Source: Gammaproteobacteria bacterium (lineage in GTDB: Bacteria > Pseudomonadota > Gammaproteobacteria > JAJPIJ01). Taken from it: a stretch of 64,000 nucleotides of DNA. Under the pieces are notes generated by a model. It searched no databases and was not told the origin of the DNA. It was given only the letters and a program-made list of their open reading frames with translations. A program made the translations under genes and the position numbers. Where the stretch lies: the NCBI GenBank assembly GCA_021324815.1, contig JAJPIJ010000020.1, positions 1 to 64,000 of the forward strand, read 5' to 3'. Positions 40,546 to 49,517 of this stretch are shown in pieces (positions within the stretch are counted from its first letter, which is position 1; each line of letters starts with the position of its first letter).

Positions 40546-41526
40546 ATGAAGCCCCCCGTGCGCGTGGCGGTCACCGGCGCGGCCGGCCAGATTTCCTATT
40601 CCCTGATGTTCCGCATCGCCGCCGGGGAAATGCTGGGCCGCGATCAACCCGTCATCCTGCAGGCGCTGGAAATCACGCCGGCGATGAAGGCGCTGGAAGG
40701 CGTGGCCATGGAGCTGGATGACTGCGCGTTTCCGTTGTTGCGCGGCATGCAGCTGAGTGACGATCCGAACGCCGCCTTCAAGGATGTCGATTACGCCCTG
40801 CTGGTCGGCGCCAGGCCGCGCGGGCCGGGCATGGAACGCAGCGATTTGCTGGCCGCCAACGGCGGCATCTTCAAGGTGCAGGGCAGGGCCTTAAACGATC
40901 ACGCCAGCCGCAGGGTGAGGGTGATCGTCGTCGGCAATCCGGCGAATACCAATGCCTGGACGGCGGTCAAATACGCGCCGGATCTCGACCCGCGCCAGTT
41001 CACGGCCATGACCCGGCTCGATCACAATCGCGCCGTCGCCCAGCTGGCCGCCAGGATCGGCGTGCCGGTGACCTCGATCAGGAAGGTTGCGATCTGGGGC
41101 AATCATTCGACCACGCAGTATCCCGACCTGCATCACGCGCTGGTGGACGGCAAGCCCGCGATGCCCATGATCGATCAGGACTGGTACGAGAAGACCTACA
41201 TCCCCAGGGTGGCCAAGCGCGGCGCCGAGGTGATTGCCGCGCGGGGCGCCTCCAGCGCCGCCTCGGCGGCCAACGCCGCCATCGCCCACATGCACGACTG
41301 GGTGCTGGGCACGCCGGCGGATGACTGGACCAGCATGACGGTGCCGAGCGACGGCAGCTACGGCATTCCCGCGGGCCTGATGTATTCCTTCCCGGTCACC
41401 TGCAACAACGGCGAGTGGAGCATCGTGCAGGGATTGCCGATCAATGATTTCAGCCGCGCGCGCATGGAGGCCACCCGGAGGGAGCTGGAGGAAGAACGCG
41501 ACGCGGTGCTGAAACTGCTCGGCTGA
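40546..41526 (+). CDS. mdh: Malate dehydrogenase (NAD)
   Basis: A 326-residue enzyme of the MDH type 1 (LDH-like fold, non-glyceraldehyde) family: [22 protein letters not shown] nucleotide loop, [34 protein letters not shown] and [12 protein letters not shown] with catalytic His and Arg. It is co-transcribed with gltA, 3 bp behind. This class is found in gammaproteobacteria and Bacteroidetes and differs from the E. coli-type Mdh. Confidence 0.95.
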   Translation: MKPPVRVAVTGAAGQISYSLMFRIAAGEMLGRDQPVILQALEITPAMKALEGVAMELDDCAFPLLRGMQLSDDPNAAFKDVDYALLVGARPRGPGMERSDLLAANGGIFKVQGRALNDHASRRVRVIVVGNPANTNAWTAVKYAPDLDPRQFTAMTRLDHNRAVAQLAARIGVPVTSIRKVAIWGNHSTTQYPDLHHALVDGKPAMPMIDQDWYEKTYIPRVAKRGAEVIAARGASSAASAANAAIAHMHDWVLGTPADDWTSMTVPSDGSYGIPAGLMYSFPVTCNNGEWSIVQGLPINDFSRARMEATRRELEEERDAVLKLLG

Positions 41527-41580
41527 CAGAAAAGTAATTTCTCTCAGGCGACGCCGCAATACATCGTAGCCGAGGAGACG

Positions 41581-43851
41581 CTACTTCCCCTCGCGGGACT
41601 CCACGCGCGGAGAAACACCCAACGCCTTGCAGGCGGCCGCGTAGCCGCCTGTGATATGTTCCTGTATGGTTTCCGCCGAAAATTCGTAGTCTCTCGATGG
41701 GCCCTCTCCCGCTTCGCCTTCATGCACGATGCGGGTAACCGAAATGGGTCCTGACTGACCCACGGTTTCAATGTACAGCGGATGCTGCCTGGCCTGCGTC
41801 GCGGCTTCGGGAGCGAGTTGGTTGACGAGGTTCTGCACCAGTTGCTTGTAGTTTTCGACGATTTCGTGCATGCGGGTATCCCGCCGGATCTTTTCTGCAT
41901 AAACGATCTCGTCGCGACGCGCCGTTACTTCGCCGAGGTCGATGGGGAGGCGTTTTCTGCCGGGATAGAGATTGACGATATACACCTTCTTGTCCGCCAG
42001 CCCGCAGCGCTCGATGACCTGATCAAGCGGCGAATTGCTGACCATCCCGCCGTCCCAGTAATGCCGACCGTGTATCGTGGTCCAGGGAAATCCCGGCGGC
42101 AGGCTGCCGCTGGCCATCACATGATCAGGGGTCAACTCGTCGATATAGCTGTCGAAGGTCTCCAATTCGGCAGTTTCGACATTGACCGCATTGACGAGCA
42201 GCCGCACGGGGCTGTCCCTGAGGTGCCGGAAATCCACGTATTTTCGCAATAAATCCTTGACGGGCGATGGATCGTAGAAGCTCGTCCACTGGAATGGCAT
42301 TTTCTGGTCGAGGAACGCCGGCCACAGCCAGCGTGGACGAAAGAACCGGGGGTTTCCGAAAGCCAGCGAAACCCACGACGACAGGGTTCGACGCGTGGTC
42401 TCATCGGGCAGGGACGGCATCTGGATGCTCAAGTCCTTCCAGAACGCCTGTAATGCGGAAGTCGCCTGCCGCGGATTACTGGCGATGATGGCAGCGTTGA
42501 ACGCGCCTATCGAAACGCCGGCCACCACGTCGGGGAATATCTGCTGCTCCTCGAGGGCTTTCACAACGCCGCATTCGAAGGCGCCCAATGCGCCACCACC
42601 CTGAAGGATCAGGACTGTTTGCGCAGCCCGACGCGTCAGCGGCACTGAAATATCCGCCAGATTGGGGCCCGCGCGGTTGAGCGGCGTCCAGTTCAGGATC
42701 AGGGACGCCGCCGCCTGCTCCTCCTCGGGCGGTTGCTTGAGGAAGAACCCGGCCTTGAGGTGGTCGTCCTTCAGATAAAGGACCGCAAAGGATTCGTCAG
42801 GTACGGTGGTGCGGAGGACGCGTTGATCGTGTCCTTGCACATCACCGATGAAATTGAAGGCAATATCGAAGACCTCGGAAAAGAAATACGAGACATCACG
42901 GCAGGACTGGCGCCTGTCCAGCATGTTCTGTGCCGCGATCCGGCCCTGCTTCACGGCGTTGTCCCAATGCTCGATCCGGCGGTGACGGCAGCACACCGGG
43001 TCATAGAATCTGGCCACGTCGCCTGCCGCGAAGACGTTTTTGTCCGCGCTTTGCAGATATTGATTGACGACAACCCCGTCATTCAACTCAAGTCCACTGC
43101 CTTCAAGGCAACCCACATCAGGTTCAACTCCGGCGCCGATCGCAACAAGGTCGCAGGGAACAACAATGCCGCCATCCGTCGCAACGCCTGTTACCGAAGT
43201 GTCGCCGTGTAATGCCGTGACCGCCTGGCCAAGCAGGATCTCCACGCCGCGCGATCGATAATAGTTGGCAAAGAACGACGATATTTCCGGTGATTCCAGC
43301 AGGTTGTACAGCAGCTTGTTCTTGGCAATTACCGTCGTTTGCAGACCTCGCGACACAAACACTGCGGCCAACTCCATTCCGATAAAGCTCGATCCGACGA
43401 CGACCGCCTTTTTTGCGGACGCAATGGCTGTTCGTAACGCTGCGGCATCCTCGAGAGTGCGCAGGTAATAAATCCCGGGGAGACGTTTGCCCGGCATCGC
43501 GAGGCGTCGCACGCGGGAGCCCGTGGCTATCAGGAGTTTTCCGTAGTGAAACGATCCGGCACGGTCTGTTTTAACCAGTTTACCCTTGGGATCGACATGT
43601 ACTGCGCGGGTGCCTAGACGAACATCAATGGCATTATCCTGATAGAACCCGGCCGGGTGTACGAAGGATTGATCGCCCCCATGCTCCTTGAGCAAATACC
43701 CTTTGGACAGAGGCGGACGGTGATAGGGTGGCGTGCCCTCCGACGCAATCATCGTAATAGTGCCCGTCGCGCCCTCGGAACGGAGTGTTTCGGCTGCGGT
43801 GGCTGCGGCCAGCCCGCCGCCCAGCAGCAAATAGTCAACGTGTGTGTCCAT
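41581..43851 (-). CDS. FAD-dependent NAD(P)H reductase fused to a patatin-like phospholipase
   Basis: A 756-residue two-part protein. Residues 1 to about 400 form a ferredoxin/rubredoxin-reductase-like flavoprotein with FAD motif GGGLAAATAAE (11-21), NAD motif GSSFIGMELA (153-162), NVFAAGDVARF and a C-terminal reductase-type LYLKDDHLKAGFFL. From about 410 a patatin domain has oxyanion loop GGGALGAF, nucleophile Ser447 in GVSIGAF and Asp600 in YWDGGMVSNSPL, followed by a DUF3734-like tail. ATG 43851 is chosen over GTG 43857. Followed upstream in the operon by 3-hydroxybutyrate dehydrogenase and acetoacetate decarboxylase genes. Single intact frame, so the fusion is real in this sequence. Confidence 0.88.
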   Translation of the reverse strand: MDTHVDYLLLGGGLAAATAAETLRSEGATGTITMIASEGTPPYHRPPLSKGYLLKEHGGDQSFVHPAGFYQDNAIDVRLGTRAVHVDPKGKLVKTDRAGSFHYGKLLIATGSRVRRLAMPGKRLPGIYYLRTLEDAAALRTAIASAKKAVVVGSSFIGMELAAVFVSRGLQTTVIAKNKLLYNLLESPEISSFFANYYRSRGVEILLGQAVTALHGDTSVTGVATDGGIVVPCDLVAIGAGVEPDVGCLEGSGLELNDGVVVNQYLQSADKNVFAAGDVARFYDPVCCRHRRIEHWDNAVKQGRIAAQNMLDRRQSCRDVSYFFSEVFDIAFNFIGDVQGHDQRVLRTTVPDESFAVLYLKDDHLKAGFFLKQPPEEEQAAASLILNWTPLNRAGPNLADISVPLTRRAAQTVLILQGGGALGAFECGVVKALEEQQIFPDVVAGVSIGAFNAAIIASNPRQATSALQAFWKDLSIQMPSLPDETTRRTLSSWVSLAFGNPRFFRPRWLWPAFLDQKMPFQWTSFYDPSPVKDLLRKYVDFRHLRDSPVRLLVNAVNVETAELETFDSYIDELTPDHVMASGSLPPGFPWTTIHGRHYWDGGMVSNSPLDQVIERCGLADKKVYIVNLYPGRKRLPIDLGEVTARRDEIVYAEKIRRDTRMHEIVENYKQLVQNLVNQLAPEAATQARQHPLYIETVGQSGPISVTRIVHEGEAGEGPSRDYEFSAETIQEHITGGYAAACKALGVSPRVESREGK

Positions 43852-43884
43852 GGCCACCCGTCACCACGAGATTGACGTGAAACG

Positions 43885-44667
43885 TTATTGCATAAACCAT
43901 CCGTGACTGACCACAATGGACTGTCCCGTCAATGCATTGTTCGGGAAGGCCGCAAGGAACAGAGCCACCTCTGCAACGTCAGCCGTGGTCGTGAACTCGC
44001 CATCAACGGTCTCCTTGAGCATGACGTTCTTTATGACCTCCTGCTCCGAGATCCCGAGTTCCTTCGCCTGTTCCGGGATTTGCTTTTCGACCAGTGGGGT
44101 GCGTACGAAGCCGGGGCAGATCACATTGGCGCGCACCCCGTGTGCCGCGCCTTCCTTGGCCACGACCTTGCACAGCCCGATCAGCGCGTGCTTGGCGGCC
44201 ACGTAGGGTGCCTTTAGCGGCGAGGCCTCCTTGGAATGCACCGACCCCATGTAGATGACGGTGCCGCCGTGTCCCGACCGGTACATGTGCTTCAAGCAGG
44301 CGCGCGTTGTCAGGAATGCGCCGTCGAGATGGATCGCAATGAGCTTCCGCCAGTTTTCGAACGACAGGTCGACGACCGGATCAATATGCTGGATGCCGGC
44401 GTTGCTTATCAGGATGTCCACGCCGCCAAATTTGTCCGCGACCTGGGCAACGCCAGTATTGACTTGTTGTTCGTTGCTCACATCCATGGTCACGGCGAGT
44501 GCCGTCGCACCACTCTTTTGCAGTTCGGCGGCGGTTGCGTTTGCGCTGTCGAGATTCAGGTCGGCAATCACGACTTTCGCGCTCTCACGGGCGAAAGTCT
44601 GAGCGATGTCCTTGCCAATGCCGCTCGCCGCGCCCGTTACGATTGCCACTTTGTCTTTCAGTCGCAT
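43885..44667 (-). CDS. 3-Hydroxybutyrate dehydrogenase
   Basis: A 260-residue SDR with [10 protein letters not shown] nucleotide loop, ISNAGIQHI, and catalytic Ser-Tyr-Lys in [21 protein letters not shown]. The [15 protein letters not shown] and [13 protein letters not shown] blocks and C-terminal SHGWFMQ match bacterial BdhA-type enzymes that oxidise (R)-3-hydroxybutyrate to acetoacetate, the product of PHB depolymerisation. ATG 44667 has a GGAGGA site. It lies between adc and the patatin fusion, 31 and 33 bp away. Confidence 0.88.
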   Translation of the reverse strand: MRLKDKVAIVTGAASGIGKDIAQTFARESAKVVIADLNLDSANATAAELQKSGATALAVTMDVSNEQQVNTGVAQVADKFGGVDILISNAGIQHIDPVVDLSFENWRKLIAIHLDGAFLTTRACLKHMYRSGHGGTVIYMGSVHSKEASPLKAPYVAAKHALIGLCKVVAKEGAAHGVRANVICPGFVRTPLVEKQIPEQAKELGISEQEVIKNVMLKETVDGEFTTTADVAEVALFLAAFPNNALTGQSIVVSHGWFMQ

Positions 44668-44698
44668 GATGTTCCTCCAACGGAGCAATGAGCTGCCG

Positions 44699-45436
44699 CT
44701 ATTTCAAATAGTCGTGGACGACCTTGCCCAATGGCAAGGTGAGGTCAGTGAGGATATGAACGGCGGAAACAATCTCCAGGACGGGCAATTCCGACACGGG
44801 TGCCAGCGCATGCGGCGTCAGGGCGAGGGCACCTGGTCCGCTCCAGGCGCCCTTGATGATGAGATCCTGCAGCGTGTAACGCACGAGTTCGCAGATCCGG
44901 GGCGAACCGTCCACATGGGGGATGATTTTCAGCAGGAATGTCGGTGCGACCAGTGCATCGAATATCGTTTTTTTATCCAATGCCGCGTGTTTATACCCCA
45001 TCGTCCCCGTGGCGACGCGCATGCCGTTGATGTCCAGCGTGCCGATCAGGGCGTCTTTGACCACGCGCAGATCCGGGTCGCCCAATTTCTTGGGGAATCC
45101 CCAGAGTTCGCGCCCGCCAGCAATCGGCGCGTGGTCGTTGAGATACATGCCGTGCTGGTAGCCACCGCTCTCGCCCTTGAAACTCACGGGGATGACCTGA
45201 CCAGATTCACAGTAATCGCCAAAACCCGTTGAATCCGGCATTTTCATGAACTCGAACTTGACCAGCGGTTCGTGTACTTTCAACGGGGCCGGAACGACTT
45301 TCTCCAGAACCGCAGGATCAGTGCGATAGGTGATGATCAGATATTCGCGATTGACAAAACAGTAGGGCCCGGGAGGATAGGCGGGACTTGTCAACGGCAT
45401 TGCAAAGGCGCGGCGCCGTACCTCGTCTTCTGTCAT
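44699..45436 (-). CDS. adc: Acetoacetate decarboxylase
   Basis: A 245-residue enzyme with the signature [11 protein letters not shown]; Lys116 is the Schiff-base lysine and Lys117 its activator, as in Clostridium. Converts acetoacetate to acetone and CO2. It is the first gene of a unit with 3-hydroxybutyrate dehydrogenase and the patatin fusion, so the pair suggests a route from 3-hydroxybutyrate through acetoacetate to acetone. Confidence 0.93.
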   Translation of the reverse strand: MTEDEVRRRAFAMPLTSPAYPPGPYCFVNREYLIITYRTDPAVLEKVVPAPLKVHEPLVKFEFMKMPDSTGFGDYCESGQVIPVSFKGESGGYQHGMYLNDHAPIAGGRELWGFPKKLGDPDLRVVKDALIGTLDINGMRVATGTMGYKHAALDKKTIFDALVAPTFLLKIIPHVDGSPRICELVRYTLQDLIIKGAWSGPGALALTPHALAPVSELPVLEIVSAVHILTDLTLPLGKVVHDYLK

Positions 45437-45670
45437 ATCCGGATCCTCGCTGGTGGCGGGAAGCGACGGCCATCATGAGTCCTGATGGCCGCGCGCGTTA
45501 CTTGGCCGTCGGCATCATGGCCCACATGCCCCCTGTCTTGCGGTGGGGGCATACTGACTTGATTGCGATCCGCATGATTTGGTTCCGTGAGGGTGCAATT
45601 AACGGCCTATCGCTGGGACTCCGCGCAGATCAACGGGCATTCCCCGGCCACCGGCGCTCGGAGGACGGAA

Positions 45671-46420
45671 TCAAATCTGCGCCATGCCGCCGTCGACGCA
45701 CAGATCGATTCCCGTGATGTAGCTGCTGTCGTCGGAGGCGAGAAACACCACCGCCCTGGCGATTTCGTCGGAGGTTCCCATGCGCCCCATCGGGACCTGC
45801 TCCAGCACGCGTTCTCCGAATTCCCTGGTCTGATCCGCGGTCAACCCCATTTTGCCGAAAATCGGCGTTTCGATCGGCCCCGGGCTCAACGTGTTGACGC
45901 GGATCTTGCGATCCTTGAGGTCCATCGTCCAGGTGCGGGAGAAGGAACGCACCGCCGCCTTGGTTGCGCTGTAGACGCTCATTCCCGCCATGCCCATCCG
46001 TCCCGCGATGGAGGAGTTGAGAATGATGGAGCTGCCGTCGCGCATCAGGGGCAGCGCCTTTTGCACCGTGAAAAACAGGCCCTTGACGTTGACGTCGAAA
46101 TGGAGATCGAAGAACTCCTCGGTCACCTGATCGAGGGGCGCCATCTGCGCCAGGCCGGCATTCGCGAACAGGATGTCGATATGACCATGTTTTTCCCTCA
46201 CGCGCGCATACAGCCGGTCCAGATCGTCGAGCTTTGACACGTCACCCTGGACGCCGGTGACGTTCCTGCCGATTGATTTTACCGCGGCGTCCAGCTCCTT
46301 TCGCCTCCGGCCGGTGATGACCACCTTCGCGCCCTCGGCGACGAAGCGCCTTGCGGTTTCCAGGCCCATGCCGCTGTTGCCGCCGGTGATGACTGCAATC
46401 TTGCCGTTGAGTCTGCCCAT
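45671..46420 (-). CDS. SDR family oxidoreductase
   Basis: A 249-residue classical short-chain dehydrogenase: TGGNSGMG nucleotide loop (about 11-18), NAGLAQ, and catalytic SSIAGRMGMAGMSVYSATKAA with Ser, Tyr and Lys. It has no signature defining the substrate. It is divergent from an ArsR-type regulator gene, and the shared operator between them suggests repression by that protein. Start ATG 46420 chosen from the family start rather than the frame opening at 46444. Confidence 0.88.
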   Translation of the reverse strand: MGRLNGKIAVITGGNSGMGLETARRFVAEGAKVVITGRRRKELDAAVKSIGRNVTGVQGDVSKLDDLDRLYARVREKHGHIDILFANAGLAQMAPLDQVTEEFFDLHFDVNVKGLFFTVQKALPLMRDGSSIILNSSIAGRMGMAGMSVYSATKAAVRSFSRTWTMDLKDRKIRVNTLSPGPIETPIFGKMGLTADQTREFGERVLEQVPMGRMGTSDEIARAVVFLASDDSSYITGIDLCVDGGMAQI

Positions 46421-46463
46421 TGGTGAAGTCTCCCGGGAAATCAAGCACGGTGATAATATACTA

Positions 46464-46490
46464 CATTAGTTCAGAATAATAGAACTAATG
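46464..46490. promoter_or_regulatory. Perfect inverted-repeat operator between the SDR gene and the ArsR-type gene
   Basis: CATTAGTTC and GAACTAATG are perfect 9-bp arms separated by 9 bp (AGAATAATA). The size and AT-richness fit an ArsR/SmtB-type operator in a divergent promoter. TAATAT (46454-46459) just left of it is a candidate -10. Confidence 0.7.
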
Positions 46491-46523
46491 CACAAAGTGG
46501 CGGAGGCTGCTAATCTTTGCGCC

Positions 46524-46880
46524 ATGAAGCCGCTTTACCATCCGGCGCCGGAGGCCATCACCGTTGAGGGCATACTCTATGCCCTGTCCGATCCCGTGCG
46601 CGTGCAGATCTACGCCCGGATCGTGCAGGCGGAATGTCCGCAGACCTGTTGCGCGTTCCTGCATGTCAAAGGCAAGACATTGCCCAAATCCACCCTGTCC
46701 CAGCATTTCAAGGTGCTGCGGGAGGCCGGACTGATACGCAGCGAGCGCAAGGGGGTGGAATTGCACAACGTTTCGCGCTGCCGGGAGATCAAGAGACGCT
46801 TCGGTCCCCTGATCGAAGTCATACTCAAGGCCTATGCGGGAGGCAGGGGGCCAAGGAAGAGCGCGAAGAAGACCGGTTAA
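46524..46880 (+). CDS. ArsR-family transcriptional regulator
   Basis: A 118-residue winged-helix protein: LYALSDPVRVQIYARI, then the recognition helix region LPKSTLSQHFKVLREAGLIRSERKGVELHNVSR. Two neighbouring cysteines (QTCC) occur but the typical ELCVCDL metal site is absent, so the inducer may not be a metal; an organic compound handled by the SDR is possible. Start set at ATG 46524 (MKPLYHP, a common opening for this group); ATG 46488 lies inside the operator and lacks a ribosome binding site. Overlaps the HAD gene stop by 4 bp. Confidence 0.85.
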   Translation: MKPLYHPAPEAITVEGILYALSDPVRVQIYARIVQAECPQTCCAFLHVKGKTLPKSTLSQHFKVLREAGLIRSERKGVELHNVSRCREIKRRFGPLIEVILKAYAGGRGPRKSAKKTG

Positions 46881-47530
46881 CGCAGGCTGATGATGGGCCA
46901 GCCCAGCCTTCGCGCCTCGGTTTCGAGCCGTGGGTCGGGGTCCACCGCCACCGGATGACTGACCTCGCGCAGCAGCGGCAGGTCGTTGTGCGAGTCGCTG
47001 TAGAACCAGCTGCCGCTCATGTCGCGGCCATTCACTTGCGCCCACTCCCTCATCCGCGTCACCTTGCCGGCGGCGTAGGAGGGGATGCCGCTGACGTCGC
47101 CCGTGTAGCGGCCGTCCCTGAACTCCGGCTCGGTGGCAATCAAGTGTTCGATGCCGAACAATTCCGCGATGGGCGCTGTGATGAAGCGGTTGGTGGCGGT
47201 GATGATGACGGGAATGTCGCCGGCGGCGCGGTGCTTCTCGATGAGCGCCCGCGCCCTGGGCAGCACCACCGGCTTGATCTTTTCCTCCACGAAGGCCTCG
47301 CGCCAGCGGTGCAGTGTGCCGACGTCGTGCTCGCTCAGGATGCGCAACTGGAAGCGAAGAAAGGCCATGATGTCCAGCCCTCCCGCCTTGTAGGCGGCGA
47401 AATGGCGCTGGTTCTCGCGCTCGTGGGACGTGTAGTCCACGTGGCCGTGTTCACCAAGGAACTGGCCCCACAACACGTCGCTGTCGCCGGCGATCAGGGT
47501 GTTGTCCAGGTCGAAAATGGCGAGCGCCAA
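46877..47530 (-). CDS. HAD superfamily phosphatase (IB family)
   Basis: A 217-residue hydrolase of the serine phosphatase-like HAD-IB group: DLDNTLIAGD with nucleophile Asp, ITATNRF (motif II Thr) and DSHNDLPLL (motif IV acidic pair). The physiological substrate is unknown; some relatives dephosphorylate histidinol phosphate or phosphoserine. Translation begins at TTG 47530 behind GGAGA. It is divergent from rppH with 81 bp between, a neighbourhood common in gammaproteobacteria. Confidence 0.9.
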   Translation of the reverse strand: MALAIFDLDNTLIAGDSDVLWGQFLGEHGHVDYTSHERENQRHFAAYKAGGLDIMAFLRFQLRILSEHDVGTLHRWREAFVEEKIKPVVLPRARALIEKHRAAGDIPVIITATNRFITAPIAELFGIEHLIATEPEFRDGRYTGDVSGIPSYAAGKVTRMREWAQVNGRDMSGSWFYSDSHNDLPLLREVSHPVAVDPDPRLETEARRLGWPIISLR

Positions 47531-47611
47531 GCGAGTTCTCCAGGCGGAAAAACGCGAAGTTTATACGATCCCGGGTTGCCGGGCCGCCCGTGTTTGTGAA
47601 AAAATCCCCGC

Positions 47612-48154
47612 ATGCATCCGGTCACCGAACGCGCCGACGTCATCGATGACGAGGGTTACCGCCTGAATGTCGGCATCATCCTCGCCAACCGGCGCAAGCA
47701 TGTCCTGTGGGCGCGGCGTTCGGGCATGAATGCCTGGCAGTTCCCGCAGGGCGGCATCCGCCCCAACGAGACACCGGAGGAGGCCATGTACCGCGAACTG
47801 CGCGAGGAGGTGGGCCTGGAGCCGGGGGACGTGGACGTCATCGGTTGCACGCGCGGCTGGTTGTCCTATCGCCTCCCCGAGCGGCTGATCCGGCACGGCC
47901 GCCTGCCGCTGTGCATCGGCCAGAAGCAGGTCTGGTACATGCTGCGATTGACCAGCGATGAAAGCCGCGTGCGCCTGGACCGCGCCGATCCGCCGGAATT
48001 CGACGCCTGGCGCTGGGTGTATTACTGGCGGCCGTTGCGCGAAGTGGTGGCCTTCAAGCGCGGCGTATACCGGCGCGCGTTGCGCGAACTGGCGCCGCTG
48101 GTGCTCAAGCCAAGGCCCTGTCGCCGGCCTAGCGCCGCGGTTTCGGAACAGTAA
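47612..48154 (+). CDS. rppH: RNA pyrophosphohydrolase RppH
   Basis: Removes pyrophosphate from 5'-triphosphorylated mRNA, starting decay. The 180-residue Nudix protein has [22 protein letters not shown] at the start and the Nudix box [24 protein letters not shown] with its Glu pair, then QKQVWYML and [10 protein letters not shown]. Ends in a Pro/Arg tail. The stop overlaps the 3' end of the next, convergent gene by 26 bp. Confidence 0.95.
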   Translation: MHPVTERADVIDDEGYRLNVGIILANRRKHVLWARRSGMNAWQFPQGGIRPNETPEEAMYRELREEVGLEPGDVDVIGCTRGWLSYRLPERLIRHGRLPLCIGQKQVWYMLRLTSDESRVRLDRADPPEFDAWRWVYYWRPLREVVAFKRGVYRRALRELAPLVLKPRPCRRPSAAVSEQ

Positions 48155-48548
48155 CAGCCGCCGAATCCCCGGCCTGCGCCTTGGCGGCCATCAACTGCGG
48201 CAGCAGGCGGCGCACGCTCGAATCACGGACATGACGGACGTAGCCGGCGGTCAGGCCGGGGTCGAGCTTCTGGTTCTTCAAATTCCGTTCGAGTTCGGCC
48301 AGCGCCGGGCGGCAATTCACCATGGCTTGATCGGTCAACCGGCGCACGTCCTCGTAGTCGTTGAACATCGCCTGCGTCTGTTGTTGCAGGCATTCATCGT
48401 ATTTCCGCGCGCCGTTCATCATGATATCGCGCGTCAAATCGCTCACGCCGGCATCCCCGGCATCCTCCGCGGCAAGGATATTGCCGTTCCACGCGCAGGC
48501 CAGCAACAGCGACAGAGCAGGAAGCCAGGGGAGGTCTTTACGTTTCAT
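48129..48548 (-). CDS. Small periplasmic or secreted protein of unknown function
   Basis: A 139-residue protein with a signal peptide ([26 protein letters not shown], cleavage near residue 26). The mature part is helical with [22 protein letters not shown] and two cysteines (DECLQ, VNCRP) that could pair. Its 3' end overlaps rppH by 26 bp, so the reading frame there is constrained. I do not recognise the family. Confidence 0.65.
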   Translation of the reverse strand: MKRKDLPWLPALSLLLACAWNGNILAAEDAGDAGVSDLTRDIMMNGARKYDECLQQQTQAMFNDYEDVRRLTDQAMVNCRPALAELERNLKNQKLDPGLTAGYVRHVRDSSVRRLLPQLMAAKAQAGDSAAVTVPKPRR

Positions 48549-48965
48549 TTCCGCGGTCCGGGTTGATGAGTTTTGGCGGGGTAGGGTTCCGGGAGGGGCA
48601 TTTTAAAAAGCGGGTGTCCCGGCATCGTGGTAAAAATCCCGTGAAAATTTCGATAACTAGGTTATCCGTGTGGTGCTGTTCATTGCGGTGCGGTTTTTGA
48701 CGGCAAGAATTACCCACAAAAATTGTTTATAACTTTGTGTGTAACACGTAGCGACAAACTTTCCGTGGCAATGAACATCAGCCTTTGTAACAAAACGGTC
48801 AAATTATTTCCATAATTTACTTTGTTTAAAATCAATGTGTTGCGACGTGACTTCTTGTGTTCCGAGGCATGTGTTGCGTCCTCGGATGGGCCGGCGGCGG
48901 CTTCGATTACGCGGTGCATAAGCGCCGTGCGCTCTCCCGCCCACCGGCCCGCGTGAATACCTCAA
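48549..48965. other. 417-bp AT-rich intergenic region without a convincing gene
   Basis: GC content drops well below the flanks between about 48640 and 48850. A short inverted stretch around GTGTGTAACACG (48739-48750) and AT-rich tracts could carry the promoter of the minus-strand gene ending at 48129 or an unrecognised RNA. The only frame, 69 codons on the minus strand at 48710-48919, has no family or translation signal. Confidence 0.5.
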
Positions 48966-49361
48966 CTAGGGCTTGGGCGGATCGAAAGGCGCATTATATT
49001 GCTGCACAACATCTCCCGAGGCCGAGCGCACCTCCAGCAAAAAGCTCAGGTAGGGTTCCTGCAGCAGGTCATGGTTGTGTACGCGCACGTAAGTCGCGCC
49101 GTCCCTGGACACGACTTCGAAACGCAGCCCCGTCAAATACGGCGTGTACTCCACGCCAGCCTGCTTGAAACGTTCCTGGCTGGCCAGTGACACCTTGAGA
49201 TCATCGGCCTCGCCTTCGCGCACGCCGATCAATGGAATCCTCGCCTCGAAGGGCTGGTTCAGCCTGGACAGCACTTCGATCCTGCCGAGCCCGAGCGCCA
49301 GCGCCTGTCCGGAAAACAGCGCCGTCAATGCAATGATCAAAACCACCGGACGCCTGGTCAT
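48966..49361 (-). CDS. Stand-alone FimV N-terminal-type domain protein
   Basis: A 131-residue protein: signal peptide, then LGLGRIEVLSRLNQPFEARIPLIGV, followed by DLKVSLASQERFKQAGVEY, FEVVSRDGATYVRVHN, and EPYLSFLLEVRSASGDVVQQYNAPFDPPKP. This is the periplasmic FimV/HubP N-terminal domain, with no LysM or C-terminal TPR region. FimV normally anchors polar complexes and type IV pili; a free domain might compete with or assist it. ATG 49361 follows GGAGG. Confidence 0.85.
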   Translation of the reverse strand: MTRRPVVLIIALTALFSGQALALGLGRIEVLSRLNQPFEARIPLIGVREGEADDLKVSLASQERFKQAGVEYTPYLTGLRFEVVSRDGATYVRVHNHDLLQEPYLSFLLEVRSASGDVVQQYNAPFDPPKP

Positions 49362-49517
49362 GATGCAGCCTCCATGACTAGAGATGCGGTAAGCATACCG
49401 GTTAACGCGGCGGCGGCAAAGCGAGCGTGAAACGCCGCGGGTGGTATGCAGCGTGCATTTACCGACCGCCATGCCGTTCTTATACTCCACAAACGATCAA
49501 TCGTTGACCCGTGATTT

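Noticed and set aside
48710-48919. A 69-codon minus-strand frame in the AT-rich gap
   Set aside because: No ribosome binding site, signal or family; composition matches non-coding AT-rich DNA.
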